64,000 nt of DNA from Streptomyces sp. NBC_01408 (GCF_026340255.1 NZ_JAPEPJ010000001.1:3589001-3653000); one strand, 5' to 3'; shown: positions 49,008 to 59,103, numbered from the stretch's first letter. Made by a program: numbers and translations. Notes: generated from the letters alone by a model not told the origin.

Positions 49008-51095
49008 TCAGCGCGCGGCGGCGGCGAGGGACTCGTGGGCGGCGGCCGTCACGCGCTCGGGGGTGAAGCCGAACTCGCGGAACAGCACCTTCGCGTCGGC
49101 CGAGGCACCGAAGTGCTCCAGCGACACGATGCGGCCGGCGTCGCCGACGTAGCGGTGCCAGGTCAGGCCGATGCCCGCCTCGACCGCGACACGCGCCTTG
49201 ACGGCGGGCGGCAGCACGCTGTCCTTGTACGCCTGGTCCTGCTCCTCGAACCACTCGACGGACGGCATCGAGACCACGCGGGTCGGGATGCCCTCGGCCT
49301 GCAGCTGCTCGCGGGCCTCGACGGCGAGGTGGACCTCGGAGCCGGTGCCGATGAGGACGACCTGGGCGTTGCCGCCCTCGGCCTCGAAGAGCACGTAACC
49401 GCCCTTGGCGGCGTCCTCGTTGCGCTCGTAGGTCGGCACGCCCTGGCGGGTGAGGGCCAGGCCGTGCGGGGCGCCCTTGCCGAACACCTTGGTGTGGCGC
49501 TTGAGGATCTCGCGCCAGGCGACGGCGGTCTCGTTCGCGTCGGCCGGGCGGACGATGTTCAGGCCCGGGATGGCGCGGAGCGAGGCGAGGTGCTCGACCG
49601 GCTGGTGGGTGGGACCGTCCTCGCCGAGGCCGACGGAGTCGTGGGTCCACACGTAGGTGACCGGCACGTGCATCAGCGCGGACAGGCGGACGGCGTTGCG
49701 CATGTAGTCGGAGAACACCAGGAAGGTGCCGCCGTAGATGCGGGTGTGGCCGTGCAGGGCGATGCCGTTCATGGCCGCGGCCATGGCGTGCTCGCGGATG
49801 CCGAAGTGGATGGTGCGGCCGTACGGGTCGGCCTCCGGCAGCGGGTTGCCCACCGGAAGGAACGAGGATTCCTTGTCGATGGTGGTGTTGTTGGAGCCGG
49901 CCAGGTCGGCCGAGCCGCCCCACAGCTCCGGGATGACCGCGCCGAGCGCCTGGAGCACCTTGCCGGACGCGGCGCGGGTGGCGAGGCCCTTGCCGGCCTC
50001 GAAGGCGGGGAGCTTGTCCTCCCAGCCCGCGGGCAGCTCGTTGGCGTTGATGCGGTCGAACTCGGCGGAGCGCTCCGGGTTGGCGGTGCGCCAGGCGGAG
50101 AAGTCCTTCTCCCACGCGGCCTTGGCCTCGCGGCCGCGGTCGCCGAGAGCACGGGTGTGCGCGATGACCTCGTCGGCGACCTCGAAGGTCTGCTCCGGGT
50201 CGAAGCCCAGGACGCGCTTGGTGGCCGCGACCTCGTCGTCGCCGAGCGCCGAGCCGTGCGCGGCCTCGGTGTTCTGGGCGTGCGGGGCGGGCCAGGCGAT
50301 GATCGAGCGGGCCGCGATGAACGACGGCTTGCCGGCCTCGGCCTTGGCGGCCTGGAGGGCCGCGAACAGCGCCTTCGGGTCGAGGTCGCCGTTCTCCTGC
50401 TGCTCGACGCGCTGGACGTGCCAGCCGTACGCCTCGTAGCGCTTGAGGGTGTCCTCGGAGACGGCCGTCTCCGTGTCGCCCTCGATGGAGATGTGGTTGT
50501 CGTCCCACAGCAGCACCAGGTTGCCGAGCTTCTGGTGGCCGGCCAGGGCGGACGCTTCGTGGGAGATGCCCTCCTGGAGGCAGCCGTCGCCCGCGATCGC
50601 GTAGATCATGTGGTCGAACGGGGAGGTGCCCTGCGTGGCCTCGGGGTCGAACAGACCACGCTCGTAGCGGGCGGCCATGGCCATGCCCACCGCGTTGGCG
50701 ATGCCCTGGCCCAGCGGGCCGGTGGTGGTCTCGACGCCGGCCGTGTGACCGTACTCCGGGTGACCGGGGGTCTTGGAGCCCCAGGTACGGAATGCCTTGA
50801 GGTCGTCCAGCTCCAGCCCGAACCCGCCGAGGTACAGCTGGGTGTAAAGGGTGAGGGACGAGTGCCCGGCGGAGAGGACGAAGCGGTCGCGGCCGACCCA
50901 CTCGGGGTCCGCCGGGTCGTGCCGCATCACCTTCTGGAAGAGGGTGTAGGCGGCGGGGGCCAGGCTCATCGCCGTACCGGGGTGGCCGTTTCCGACCTTC
51001 TGGACCGCGTCAGCGGCCAGGATGCGGGCGGTGTCGACGGCCCGCTGGTCCAGTTCGGTCCACTCGAGCTCTGTGGTGGTCGGCTTGGTGCTCAC
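49008..51095 (-). CDS. tkt: Transketolase
   Basis: 695-aa thiamine-diphosphate enzyme. Features: [13 protein letters not shown] and [19 protein letters not shown] near the N-terminus, the ThDP motif [13 protein letters not shown]...WDDNHI, and the Pyr-domain [12 protein letters not shown] with the catalytic Glu. The GTG start is distant (13 nt) from GGAGAG. Head of the tkt-tal-zwf-opcA-pgl unit, divergent from ctaB across about 380 bp. Confidence 0.96.
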   Translation of the reverse strand: MSTKPTTTELEWTELDQRAVDTARILAADAVQKVGNGHPGTAMSLAPAAYTLFQKVMRHDPADPEWVGRDRFVLSAGHSSLTLYTQLYLGGFGLELDDLKAFRTWGSKTPGHPEYGHTAGVETTTGPLGQGIANAVGMAMAARYERGLFDPEATQGTSPFDHMIYAIAGDGCLQEGISHEASALAGHQKLGNLVLLWDDNHISIEGDTETAVSEDTLKRYEAYGWHVQRVEQQENGDLDPKALFAALQAAKAEAGKPSFIAARSIIAWPAPHAQNTEAAHGSALGDDEVAATKRVLGFDPEQTFEVADEVIAHTRALGDRGREAKAAWEKDFSAWRTANPERSAEFDRINANELPAGWEDKLPAFEAGKGLATRAASGKVLQALGAVIPELWGGSADLAGSNNTTIDKESSFLPVGNPLPEADPYGRTIHFGIREHAMAAAMNGIALHGHTRIYGGTFLVFSDYMRNAVRLSALMHVPVTYVWTHDSVGLGEDGPTHQPVEHLASLRAIPGLNIVRPADANETAVAWREILKRHTKVFGKGAPHGLALTRQGVPTYERNEDAAKGGYVLFEAEGGNAQVVLIGTGSEVHLAVEAREQLQAEGIPTRVVSMPSVEWFEEQDQAYKDSVLPPAVKARVAVEAGIGLTWHRYVGDAGRIVSLEHFGASADAKVLFREFGFTPERVTAAAHESLAAAAR

Positions 51096-51473
51096 CGTTG
51101 GTCAGGGCTCCTCTCCACATGTCTGTTCCCGGTGACGAACGGTGCACCGGCTGCGATTCCGAGCCTACCCCCGCCACGGCGTGCAGCTATTCGAGTGTCC
51201 ACAGTCCGTCACTGCGTCGGCAGCGCGTGTTCACCTGCCTGCCGGGAGGACGAACGGGGCGCCCTGTGCGCTCGTCCATCCTTTGTCCGTGCTCCGTCGC
51301 CGGTCCGGCCGTGGATCCGCCGGCGGTCCGATCGGCCCAACACGAAGCGACCCCCGCGCGGGGCCACGTAAGTGCAACGTCTAGAGTGGCGTGGTACGCG
51401 CAAGCCTTTACCGGGTCTTCATGGTGTGAACGGTCCGAGTCGGAGCTTGCTGGATTCTCTCTCAGGGGTGCGT
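51096..51473. other. Divergent tkt-ctaB intergenic region
   Basis: 378 bp without a supported gene. A TAGAGT at 51382-51387 is a plausible -10 for ctaB (about 80-nt leader) and TAGGCT on the minus strand at 51168-51163 is a plausible -10 for tkt. Neither has a convincing -35, so both are weak. Confidence 0.35.
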
Positions 51474-52415
51474 GTGACGGCCGTCGAATCCCGTCCAGCG
51501 GGGGTGCTCGGGACGAGCCCCGTTCACCGGCCGTTCGGGGCCCGGGTCATGGCTTTCGTGGCTTTGACCAAGCCGCGGATCATCGAACTTCTGCTGATCA
51601 CCACAGTGCCGGTGATGTTCCTCGCCGAGCAGGGCGTTCCGTCGTTGTGGCTGGTCCTCGCGACCTGCTTCGGCGGCTACCTGTCCGCGGGCGGCGCCAA
51701 CGCGCTGAACATGTACATCGACCGCGACATCGACGCGCTGATGGACCGGACGGCGCAGCGCCCGCTGGTGACCGGCATGGTCAGCCCGCGCGAGTGCCTG
51801 GTCTTCGGCATCACGCTCGGGGTGGTCTCCACCCTGTTCTTCGGTCTGCTCATCAACTGGCTGTCGGCCGCCCTCGCGCTCGGCGCGCTCCTCTTCTACG
51901 TCGTGGTCTACACGATGCTGCTGAAGCGCCGCACCGCCCAGAACATCGTCTGGGGCGGCATCGCGGGCTGCATGCCGGTGCTCATCGGCTGGTCGGCCGT
52001 CAAGAACGAGGTCTCCTGGGCCGCGGTCATCCTCTTCCTCGTCATCTTCTTCTGGACGCCGCCGCATTACTGGCCGCTGTCGATGAAGGTGAAGGAGGAC
52101 TACGCGCGCGTCGGCGTGCCGATGCTCCCGGTCGTCGCCGGGAACAGGGTCGTGGCGCGCCAGATCGTCCTCTACAGCTGGGTGATGGTGGCGGTCTCGC
52201 TGCTGCTGACCCCGCTGGGGTACACGGGCTGGTTCTACACCGCGGTCGCGCTGCTGGCCGGCGGCTGGTGGCTGTGGGAGGCGCACGCGCTGCACGCGCG
52301 GGCCAAGGCGGGCGTGACGGGCGGGAAGCTCAAGGAGATGCGCCTGTTCCACTGGTCGATCACCTATGTGTCGCTGCTCTTCGTGGCCGTGGCCGTGGAT
52401 CCCTTCCTCCGCTGA
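51474..52415 (+). CDS. ctaB: Protoheme IX farnesyltransferase (heme O synthase)
   Basis: 313-aa polytopic UbiA-family prenyltransferase attaching a farnesyl group to heme B for cytochrome oxidase. Asp-rich substrate motifs [15 protein letters not shown] and YTMLLKRRT match the family; about nine membrane segments follow. The GTG start gives [10 protein letters not shown], the conserved N-terminus; the reading from 51372 is not supported. Its partner ctaA lies at 54053, on the other strand. Confidence 0.95.
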   Translation: MTAVESRPAGVLGTSPVHRPFGARVMAFVALTKPRIIELLLITTVPVMFLAEQGVPSLWLVLATCFGGYLSAGGANALNMYIDRDIDALMDRTAQRPLVTGMVSPRECLVFGITLGVVSTLFFGLLINWLSAALALGALLFYVVVYTMLLKRRTAQNIVWGGIAGCMPVLIGWSAVKNEVSWAAVILFLVIFFWTPPHYWPLSMKVKEDYARVGVPMLPVVAGNRVVARQIVLYSWVMVAVSLLLTPLGYTGWFYTAVALLAGGWWLWEAHALHARAKAGVTGGKLKEMRLFHWSITYVSLLFVAVAVDPFLR

Positions 52416-52430
52416 TTACTCGCCGGTAGC

Positions 52431-52790
52431 ATGCCCTCCATGGCAGAGACCGCGGGCACCGCAGACACCACAGACAAGAAGCACGGCCGTACGGCCGCGA
52501 AGCTGGCCAAGCAGATCGGCGCGTTCGCCAAGCAGCACGGCGGCGCCGACGGCCACCTCGCCCACATCGGCCAGGCCGGCACCCGGATCGTCCTCGTGGG
52601 CACCGACGGCGCCTGGGGCGACCTGGTGGCGCCGACCTACGCGGTGGCCGAGCTGGCCGCCGAGAAGGCCGCGCTCACCCTCCACGAGGAATTCGACGGG
52701 GAACTGGCCGCGCGGGTGCGCACCGGACCGTACGAGTGGACGCGCATGGCGGGCATCCAGCTGGGCGGCCCCGCCAACCCGGCCGCCTGA
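52431..52790 (+). CDS. Small conserved hypothetical protein
   Basis: 119-aa soluble protein not recognised by domain. An N-terminal Ala/Thr-rich stretch precedes KLAKQIGAFAKQHGGADGHLAHIGQ, then strands with TRIVLVGTDGAWGDLVAP and a helical C-terminus. It lies directly downstream of ctaB (15 bp) and is probably co-transcribed with it. An internal ATG at 52440 is also possible as the start. Confidence 0.7.
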   Translation: MPSMAETAGTADTTDKKHGRTAAKLAKQIGAFAKQHGGADGHLAHIGQAGTRIVLVGTDGAWGDLVAPTYAVAELAAEKAALTLHEEFDGELAARVRTGPYEWTRMAGIQLGGPANPAA

Positions 52791-52881
52791 TCCACCGGAC
52801 ACCCCTCAGGGCGCGGCTCGCGGTGCCCTCTCGGTCAACAGCGCGAGCAACACCTCACACCCCGCTCACCCGTTAGGACGT

Positions 52882-54042
52882 GTGGAAGCCCCTTCCTCAC
52901 GTCCGCAACGGGATGCCCGGATGATCGAAACGCCGCCCCTGGTGGACCAGTACTGCCACGGAGTGCTCCGTACCGAGCTGGGTCTCGGCACCTTCGAGAC
53001 CCAGCTGGTCCGCTCGGCGGGCCCGCCCGCCGCGGGCACGACCTTCTTCGACACGCAGACCGGCTTCGCGGTGCGCCGCTGGTGCCCGCCGCTGCTCGGG
53101 CTGGAGCCGCACTGCGCCCCCGCCCGCTATCTGGCCCGGCGGCGCGAGCTGGGCGCGGCCGAAACCGCCCGCCGCCTGCTGCGGGGGTCCCGGGTGGGCG
53201 CCTACCTGGTCGACACCGGCGCGCCCGGGGACCTCACCGGGCCCAAGGACATGGCGCTGGCCGGGGACGCGGAGGCCTTCGAGGTCGTGCGGCTGGAGTT
53301 ACTGGCCGAGCAGGTCGCGGACACCTCCGGAACCGTGGCCGCCTTCCTCGCCAATCTCGGCGGGGCGGTCCACGACGCCGCCGCCGGAGCCGCGGCCTTC
53401 ACCTGCGGGACCGGCCCGGGGTACGCCGCCACCCTGGCCTTCGCGCCCGAACCGCCCGGTCCCGGCGAGGTGCGGGGGGCGGCCGGGCGGTGGCTGGCCC
53501 GCAGGCCCCGGGGCGGAGCCGTACGGGACCCCGTACTCCTGCGGCACCTGCTGTGGAGCGCGGTGGCGTCCGGGCGGCCGCTCCAGCTGCACACGGGCCC
53601 GGGGGAGCCCGGTCTGCGGCCCGACCGCACGGATCCGGCGCTGCTGGCGGACTTCCTGCGGGCCACCGCCGGCCTGGGCACGCAGGTGGTGCTGCTCGGC
53701 GGCTACCCGTACCACCGGCACGCGGCGCGGCTGGCGGCGGCCTTCCCGCACGTCCACGCCGATGTGGGCGCGGCCCTCGGGCAGACCGGGGCCGGGGCCG
53801 CGGCGGTCCTCGCCGAGCTGCTGGAGCTGGCGCCGTTCGGGAAGCTGCTGTTCTCCAGCGGCGGCGGGCGGCTGCCCGAACTGCACGCGGTGGGCGCCCT
53901 GGTCTTCCGCGAGGCGCTCGGCAAGGTGCTGAGCGGCTGGGTCGCGGACGGGGCCTGGTCCTGGCGGGACGCGGACCGGGTGGCGGCCATGCTCGCGGCC
54001 GGCAACGCCCGCCGCGTCTACCGGCTGGACGAGGGCGGGTGA
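52882..54042 (+). CDS. Amidohydrolase-fold protein lacking metal ligands
   Basis: 386-aa protein of the amidohydrolase_2-like TIM-barrel group. The first strand reads LVDQYCHGV, where the family has LVDxHCHG, so the first metal-binding His is Tyr. The last motif reads LLFSSGGGRLPELH, where SSD and the metal-binding Asp are expected. QLHTGPGE and LLGGYPYHRHAARL are retained. It is therefore probably catalytically dead or re-purposed. The GTG at 52882 lies near AGGA; ATG 52921 is an alternative start. Convergent with ctaA. Confidence 0.7.
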   Translation: MEAPSSRPQRDARMIETPPLVDQYCHGVLRTELGLGTFETQLVRSAGPPAAGTTFFDTQTGFAVRRWCPPLLGLEPHCAPARYLARRRELGAAETARRLLRGSRVGAYLVDTGAPGDLTGPKDMALAGDAEAFEVVRLELLAEQVADTSGTVAAFLANLGGAVHDAAAGAAAFTCGTGPGYAATLAFAPEPPGPGEVRGAAGRWLARRPRGGAVRDPVLLRHLLWSAVASGRPLQLHTGPGEPGLRPDRTDPALLADFLRATAGLGTQVVLLGGYPYHRHAARLAAAFPHVHADVGAALGQTGAGAAAVLAELLELAPFGKLLFSSGGGRLPELHAVGALVFREALGKVLSGWVADGAWSWRDADRVAAMLAAGNARRVYRLDEGG

Positions 54043-54052
54043 GCCGCGCCGG

Positions 54053-55012
54053 TCAGACCGAGGCGAGCCGGGGATCGGCCTGGGCCGGGACCTCCGCCCG
54101 GCCGGCGGGCCGCTCGCGCAGGCTCAGTGCGAGCCGGAGCACCGCGATCCACACCAGGCACGAGCCGAGCATGTGGGCGCCGACCAGGAGCTCCGGCAGC
54201 TCGGTGACGAGCTGCACGTAGCCGACGGCGCCCTGGGCGAGCAGCACGATCAGCAGGTCGCGGGCGCGGTCCCGGGTGTCGGCGGGGGCGTCGACCACGC
54301 GCAGCACCAGCCACATGGCGACGGCGAGCGCGCACACCAGCCAGGCGGCGGCGGCGTGCGTGTGGGCGGTGGTCTCCCAGTCGAACGGCATCCGCTTGAT
54401 CTCGCTGCTGTCGCCCGCGTGCGGTCCGGAGCCGGTGACCACCGTGCCCGCCGCGATCAGTACGAAGGTCGCCGCGAGCATCGCCCACGAGAGCTTGCGC
54501 ACCGGACCGGGCACCCGCGGCCGGGGGGCGGTGTCGCCCTCGGCGGTGCGCTGCCAGGTGACGGTGGTCACGGTGATCAGCGCGGTGGCGAGCAGGAAGT
54601 GCCCCGCCACGCTGTACGGGTTGAGGCCCGTCATCACCGTGATGCCGCCGAGCACGGCGTTGGCCATGACGATGACGAACTGGGTCCAGCCGAGCTTCGT
54701 CAGAATGGTGCGCCAGGGCTTGGCCGAGCGGGCCGCGAGGATGACCCAGCCCACGGCCGCGCAGAGCACGTACGTCAGCATCCGGTTGCCGAACTCGATG
54801 GCTCCGTGGAAGCCCTGGGCCGGCGTCGCGATCAGGCTGTCGTCGGTGCACTTGGGCCAGGTGTCGCAGCCGAGACCGGATCCGGTCAGCCGCACCGCGC
54901 CGCCGGTGACGACGATGGCCACGCTCATGAAGAGCGCGGCGAGCGCGGCGCGCCGGACGGTCCGGGGTGACGGAGTCCAGCGACCGGCGAGGTAAGTGAA
55001 GGGGTTAAACAC
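54053..55012 (-). CDS. ctaA: Heme A synthase (COX15/CtaA)
   Basis: 319-aa eight-segment membrane oxygenase converting heme O to heme A. Heme-ligand histidines appear in GFHGAIEFGNRML, AGHFLLATALI, AHTHAAAAWLVC and GAHMLGSCLVW. The cysteine pair CDTWPKC sits in the first external loop. Start chosen at GTG 55012 just after AGGAG; TTG 55042 is a poorer option. Works with ctaB. Confidence 0.9.
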   Translation of the reverse strand: MFNPFTYLAGRWTPSPRTVRRAALAALFMSVAIVVTGGAVRLTGSGLGCDTWPKCTDDSLIATPAQGFHGAIEFGNRMLTYVLCAAVGWVILAARSAKPWRTILTKLGWTQFVIVMANAVLGGITVMTGLNPYSVAGHFLLATALITVTTVTWQRTAEGDTAPRPRVPGPVRKLSWAMLAATFVLIAAGTVVTGSGPHAGDSSEIKRMPFDWETTAHTHAAAAWLVCALAVAMWLVLRVVDAPADTRDRARDLLIVLLAQGAVGYVQLVTELPELLVGAHMLGSCLVWIAVLRLALSLRERPAGRAEVPAQADPRLASV

Positions 55013-55046
55013 GGCTCCTATCGTAGGCGGAGCCTTGTGCAAAGTT

Positions 55047-56180
55047 TCACGAGGGGGTGCCGGCAGGTCCGTCCGGGCCGACCACCCGGCGGAACCGGGC
55101 GCCGGCGGGGTCGCCTTCCTCGTGCCACCACAGCCTGATCCGCCAAGGGCCGCCGTCGCGGGGGCAGTCCGCCGATTGCGAGAAGCTGCGCACCAATTCA
55201 GCCCCTACGTCCTCGGCTGTCCCATTTCTCACTTCTGCGGCGCTGTGCCAAGAAGGACCCGGTACGTGCCATAGTCCGTCAGGACCGCGCACCTCCACGC
55301 GCCAGACCGCCCGCCAAGGGGTCACCTCCAGCATCGTGCGCACCTGCTCGGCGCCGAGCCCCAGCCCGGCCGCGATCCCCGGCTCCGCCACGCCCTGGAT
55401 CCGGGCGGCCACCACGGCCTGGGGCAGCAGCCGTTCGGGCAGCAGCCCCCGCGCGCGCAGACCGGCCAGGGACTCGAAGCGCAGGAAGCGCAGGCGCAGT
55501 TCCAGCTGGCGGCCGATGTGGTCGAGGGCCTCCTCGGCCGCCGCGGACTCCGGTCCGCCGGGGTCCGCGAGCAGCAGGTGCCGGAAGTCCGATTCCGCGT
55601 CCACCGCCCAGGCCACCGCGTCCTCGGCGAAGCCCAGCTCGGCGAGCCGGTCCCCGAGGAACACCTTGGCCTGGGCGAGGCCCCGCCGGTTGACCGCGTC
55701 GTGCTGGTCCAGCCCCGCCCACACCTCGACGGCGGCCAGGGTCAGGTCCCGGGCGCGCTCGCCCGCGGCCCGCTCCATGGCGCTGGGGCCCTCCGTGGCG
55801 GCCGGGCCCAGCGGATGCCTGGGCAGCCGGGCCCCGTCGCTCAGCGGCCAGGCCAGCCACACCCCCTGGTTGATCAGCCCGCGGGCGTACCAGCGGGCGT
55901 ACTCGGGAGCGCAGGGGGCGGCCCGCTCGGCGCTGCGCAGCGCCTCCTCGATCGTGGCGAGGGCGGCCGCGCGGTCCCCCTCGGCGAAGCGCAGCGCGGC
56001 CCGGTCCGCCAGCCGCAGCCCCAGCAGGGCGGTGCACTCGGGGTCGTCCGGCCAGGCGCGCAGGGCCCCGATCAGCTCGTCCAGCAGCCGCTCGCGCTCC
56101 TCGGGCCCGGCGTGCGCGGCCCCGGAGCGGAGCCGCGCCCACTGGTCGTCCAGCCGAAGAACGGCCTCTCGCTCCGCCAT
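55047..56180 (-). CDS. Hypothetical helical-repeat protein
   Basis: 377-aa soluble protein not recognised. The N-terminal two-thirds (about 1-260) is alpha-helical with degenerate TPR-like repeats (for example LADRAALRFAEGDRAAALATIEEAL and FGDRLAELGFAEDAVAWAV-type helices). The C-terminus (about 270-377) is beta-rich with a WRVEVRGPDGLWHVPG segment. The ATG start follows GGGGGG. Upstream of an ABC exporter on the same strand but 84 bp beyond it, so co-regulation is uncertain. Confidence 0.65.
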   Translation of the reverse strand: MAEREAVLRLDDQWARLRSGAAHAGPEERERLLDELIGALRAWPDDPECTALLGLRLADRAALRFAEGDRAAALATIEEALRSAERAAPCAPEYARWYARGLINQGVWLAWPLSDGARLPRHPLGPAATEGPSAMERAAGERARDLTLAAVEVWAGLDQHDAVNRRGLAQAKVFLGDRLAELGFAEDAVAWAVDAESDFRHLLLADPGGPESAAAEEALDHIGRQLELRLRFLRFESLAGLRARGLLPERLLPQAVVAARIQGVAEPGIAAGLGLGAEQVRTMLEVTPWRAVWRVEVRGPDGLWHVPGPSWHSAAEVRNGTAEDVGAELVRSFSQSADCPRDGGPWRIRLWWHEEGDPAGARFRRVVGPDGPAGTPS

Positions 56181-56263
56181 GTCCGCCCCCCGGCGTCGTG
56201 GTCCGCTCACCTCACGGTGAAGGCGTTCATAGTCGCGGGAAGCCGGACCTCAGCGGAAGGGTT

Positions 56264-57031
56264 TCATTCCCAGCGGAACAGCCGCGCGGCAGCGCCCAGC
56301 CCGAGTACGGCCCAGCCCGCCAGCAGGGCCACGTCGCCCCAGGGCAGCGTCGCCCCGTGCTGGAGCACGTCGCGCAGCCCGTCGGACAGGGCCGAGATGG
56401 GCAGCAGCCCGAGGACGGACTGCACCGCTCCGGGAAACTTCTCCAGGGGCACGATCACCCCGCCGCCGACCAGCAGCAGCAGGAAGACCAGGTTGGCGGC
56501 GGCCAGGGTCGCCTCGGCCTTGAGGGTGCCCGCCATCAGCAGCCCGAGCCCGGAGAAGGCGGCGGTGCCCAGCAGGAGCAGGACGGCCACCGCCAGCGGA
56601 TTGCCCTGAGGGGACCAGCCCAGAGCGAAGGCGATCACCGTCAGCAGGGCGATCTGCAGGACCTCGGTGACCAGCACCGACAGGGTCTTGGCGGCCATCA
56701 GCGCCCAGCGCGGCAGTGGGGAGGCGCCGAGCCGCTTGAGGACCCCGTAGCGGCGGTCGAAGCCGGTGGCGATGGCCTGGCCGGTGAAGGCGGTGGACAT
56801 CACGGCGAGCGCCAGGATGCCGGGCGCGAGGAAGTCCACGGACTTCCCGGAGCCCGTCTCGATGATGTCGACGGCCGAGAAGAGGGTCAGCAGCAGCGCC
56901 GGGATGATCACGGTCAGCAGCAGCTGCTCCCCGTTGCGCAGCAGCATCCGGGTCTCCAGGGCCGTCTGCGCGAGGATCATGCGGGACACGGGCGCGGCCC
57001 CCGGCTTGGGGGTGAACGTACCGGCGCTCAT
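56264..57031 (-). CDS. ABC-2 type transporter permease
   Basis: 255-aa membrane subunit with six predicted segments, of the ABC-2 (DrrB-like) class. FLAPGILALAVMSTAFTGQAI and the segment around GLLPISALSDGLRDVLQHG match the family. The start overlaps the ATPase stop (ATGA). Substrate unknown; relatives export drugs or lipids. Confidence 0.88.
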   Translation of the reverse strand: MSAGTFTPKPGAAPVSRMILAQTALETRMLLRNGEQLLLTVIIPALLLTLFSAVDIIETGSGKSVDFLAPGILALAVMSTAFTGQAIATGFDRRYGVLKRLGASPLPRWALMAAKTLSVLVTEVLQIALLTVIAFALGWSPQGNPLAVAVLLLLGTAAFSGLGLLMAGTLKAEATLAAANLVFLLLLVGGGVIVPLEKFPGAVQSVLGLLPISALSDGLRDVLQHGATLPWGDVALLAGWAVLGLGAAARLFRWE

Positions 57032-57954
57032 GCGCGCAGCTCCTTACCGGTCAGTTCGAGGAAGACGTCCTCGAGTGTGTGCCGCTCCACCGAGAGGCTG
57101 TCCGGCATCACGCCGTGCTGCGCGCACCAGGAGGCGACGGTGGCCAGCAGCTGCGGGTGGACGTCGCCGGTGACCCGGTAGGTGCCCGGGGTGAGCTCGG
57201 CGGCCTGGGTGCCGTCGGGCAGCGCTTTGAGCAGGGAGGCGAGGTCGAGGGCGGGGCGGCCGGTGAACCGCAGGGTGTTCTCGGCGCCGCCCCGGCACAG
57301 CTGCTCGGGGCTGCCGTGGACGATGACCCGGCCCGCGTCGACGATGGCCACCTCGTCGGCGAGCTGCTCGGCCTCGTCCATGTGATGGGTGGTGAGCACG
57401 ACGGTGACCCCGTCGGCGCGCAGCTCCCGTACGAGGTCCCAGGTCGCCCGGCGGGCCTGCGGGTCGAGGCCGGCGGTGGGCTCGTCCAGGAAGACCAGCT
57501 CGGGGCGGCCGACCACGGCCATGGCGAGGGCGAGGCGCTGCTGCTGGCCGCCGGAGAGCCTGCGGTAGGGGGTGCGGCCGCAGCCGCCGAGTCCGAGGCG
57601 TTCCACCAGGGTGTCCACGTCGAGCGGGTCGGCGTAGAGCTTGGCCATGTGGCGCAGCATCTCGACGGCGCGGGCGCCGGAGTAGACGCCTCCGGACTGG
57701 AGCATCACGCCGATCCGCGGGCGCAGTGCCTCGGCCTGGGCGACCGGGTCGAGGCCGAGGACGCGGACCGTTCCGGCGTCGGGCCGGCGGTAGCCCTCGC
57801 AGGTCTCCACCGTGGTCGTCTTGCCCGCGCCGTTGGGACCGAGGACCGCGGTGACCGAGGCCCTGCGGACGGTGAGGTCCAGGCCGTCCACCGCGGTCTT
57901 GGGTCCGTACCGCTTCACCAGTCCGCGGATCTCCACGGCGGGGTCGTTGCTCAT
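57028..57954 (-). CDS. ABC transporter ATP-binding protein
   Basis: 308-aa ATPase. Walker A GPNGAGKTT, Q-loop region VMLQSGG, signature LSGGQQQR, Walker B LVFLDEPTAGLD and H-loop TTHHMDEAE are all intact. A C-terminal domain of about 80 residues follows, as in DrrA-type exporters. Start at the ATG giving MSNDPAVEIRGLVKRYG. Couples with the permease by a 4-nt overlap. Confidence 0.93.
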   Translation of the reverse strand: MSNDPAVEIRGLVKRYGPKTAVDGLDLTVRRASVTAVLGPNGAGKTTTVETCEGYRRPDAGTVRVLGLDPVAQAEALRPRIGVMLQSGGVYSGARAVEMLRHMAKLYADPLDVDTLVERLGLGGCGRTPYRRLSGGQQQRLALAMAVVGRPELVFLDEPTAGLDPQARRATWDLVRELRADGVTVVLTTHHMDEAEQLADEVAIVDAGRVIVHGSPEQLCRGGAENTLRFTGRPALDLASLLKALPDGTQAAELTPGTYRVTGDVHPQLLATVASWCAQHGVMPDSLSVERHTLEDVFLELTGKELRA

Positions 57955-58341
57955 GGGGGCCCAGTCTACGGAGCCGGGGAGGGGTCCCATGCCCCGGGGC
58001 CGGAGGGTTACGGGCCGGTACGCGGTGCTGGTGTCCGTGGTGGTGGGATTCGAGCACCGCTCGCGAATACGGCTCTTTTCCGCCCGGCGGTCCGGATGGC
58101 CCAGCCGGTTTCGGTGACCTTTTCGTAAACCCGATCTTTACCGTGCCGGGGAACTCCGTGGACGGAGGTCTGCTGGTGGGAGCCTGTGCGGGCGCCCTGG
58201 GCGCTCCGACGGAGAATGCGGAGCGCAAGCATCCGAATAACTCTGCGTAGATAAATAAGGTAACCCTTAGTGATGGATGCCACCAGGAGTGGCCTCCGTC
58301 ACGGCTTGTCGGGGCTCGACTAATTACGCAACAATGGCGTT
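57955..58341. other. sufR/ABC exporter divergent region
   Basis: 387 bp with no gene. It is relatively AT-rich at 58235-58270. It contains an inverted repeat TAAGG-TAAC-CCTTA at 58256-58269, a 14-bp-stem hairpin at 58270-58302 (one mismatch, one wobble, loop CAGGA) and the SufR-type operator at 58329-58342. The exporter promoter must lie at the 57955 end. Confidence 0.55.
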
Positions 58342-58342
58342 G
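58329..58342. promoter_or_regulatory. SufR-type operator CAAC-N6-GTTG
   Basis: CAACAATGGCGTTG fits the CAAC-N6-GTTG palindrome that, from memory, is the site reported for Streptomyces SufR. Its last base is the first base of the sufR GTG start. No Shine-Dalgarno sequence is visible before that codon, so the message may be leaderless and the repressor would sit directly on the transcription and translation start. Confidence 0.7.
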
Positions 58343-59103
58343 TGAAAAACGGCGAACGACAGATCGAGACCCCCCAGGGGGAGCTCGCGACCGGGGAGCG
58401 GTCAACCCGCACCCGGGTCGCGCGGTCCATCCTGGACCACGGTCCGTCCACCGTCGCCGACCTCGCCGCGCGTCTCGGCCTCACCCAGGCCGCCGTCCGC
58501 CGCCACCTCGACACGCTCGTCGCCGACGACGTGGTCGCATCCCGTGAGCAGCGTGTGTACGGAGCGCGCACCCGGGGCCGGCCCGCGAAGGTCTTCGAGC
58601 TCACCGACTGCGGCCGCGACGCCTTCGACCAGTCCTACGACACGCTCGCCGCGGACGCCCTGCGCTGGATCGCGCAGTCCGTCGGCGGTGGCGAGCAGGG
58701 CGAGGCGGCCGTCGCCGCCTTCGCCAGGGCGCGGATGGACGCACAGGCCGAGGGGTACCGGGAAGCCGTAGAAGCGGCCGCCCCGGAGGACCGCGCGGAG
58801 GCCCTCGCCAGGGCATTGACCGCCGACGGGTACGCTGCTACGGCGAAGAGCGCTCCCGGTCCGCACAGCGGTGAACAGCTCTGTCAGCACCACTGCCCGG
58901 TCGCCCATGTGGCCGAGCAGTTCCCGCAGCTCTGCGAGGCGGAGACCGAGGTCTTCTCCCGCCTGCTCGGGACGCATGTGCAGCGGCTCGCCACGATCGC
59001 CCACGGCGACGGGGTGTGCACGACGTTCATTCCGCGCAGCGCGAGCGCCGCACAGACCGACACATCAGTATCTGCAAGTACGGCCGGGAGGAACCCCGCA
59101 TGA
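58342..59103 (+). CDS. sufR: SufR iron-sulfur-responsive repressor
   Basis: 253-aa transcription factor. The N-terminal winged helix-turn-helix (about 24-85, with [21 protein letters not shown]) precedes a helical region and C-terminal cluster ligands C181, C185, C198 and C226, matching [4Fe-4S] SufR proteins. It represses the suf operon when clusters are sufficient. Start is GTG, without a visible ribosome-binding site. sufB starts on its stop codon (ATGA). Confidence 0.92.
   Translation: MKNGERQIETPQGELATGERSTRTRVARSILDHGPSTVADLAARLGLTQAAVRRHLDTLVADDVVASREQRVYGARTRGRPAKVFELTDCGRDAFDQSYDTLAADALRWIAQSVGGGEQGEAAVAAFARARMDAQAEGYREAVEAAAPEDRAEALARALTADGYAATAKSAPGPHSGEQLCQHHCPVAHVAEQFPQLCEAETEVFSRLLGTHVQRLATIAHGDGVCTTFIPRSASAAQTDTSVSASTAGRNPA

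Noticed and set aside
58252..58271. DmdR/IdeR iron box before sufR
   Set aside because: The AT-rich inverted repeat TAAGG-N4-CCTTA has the wrong arm length and spacing for the TTAGGTTAG-type iron box.
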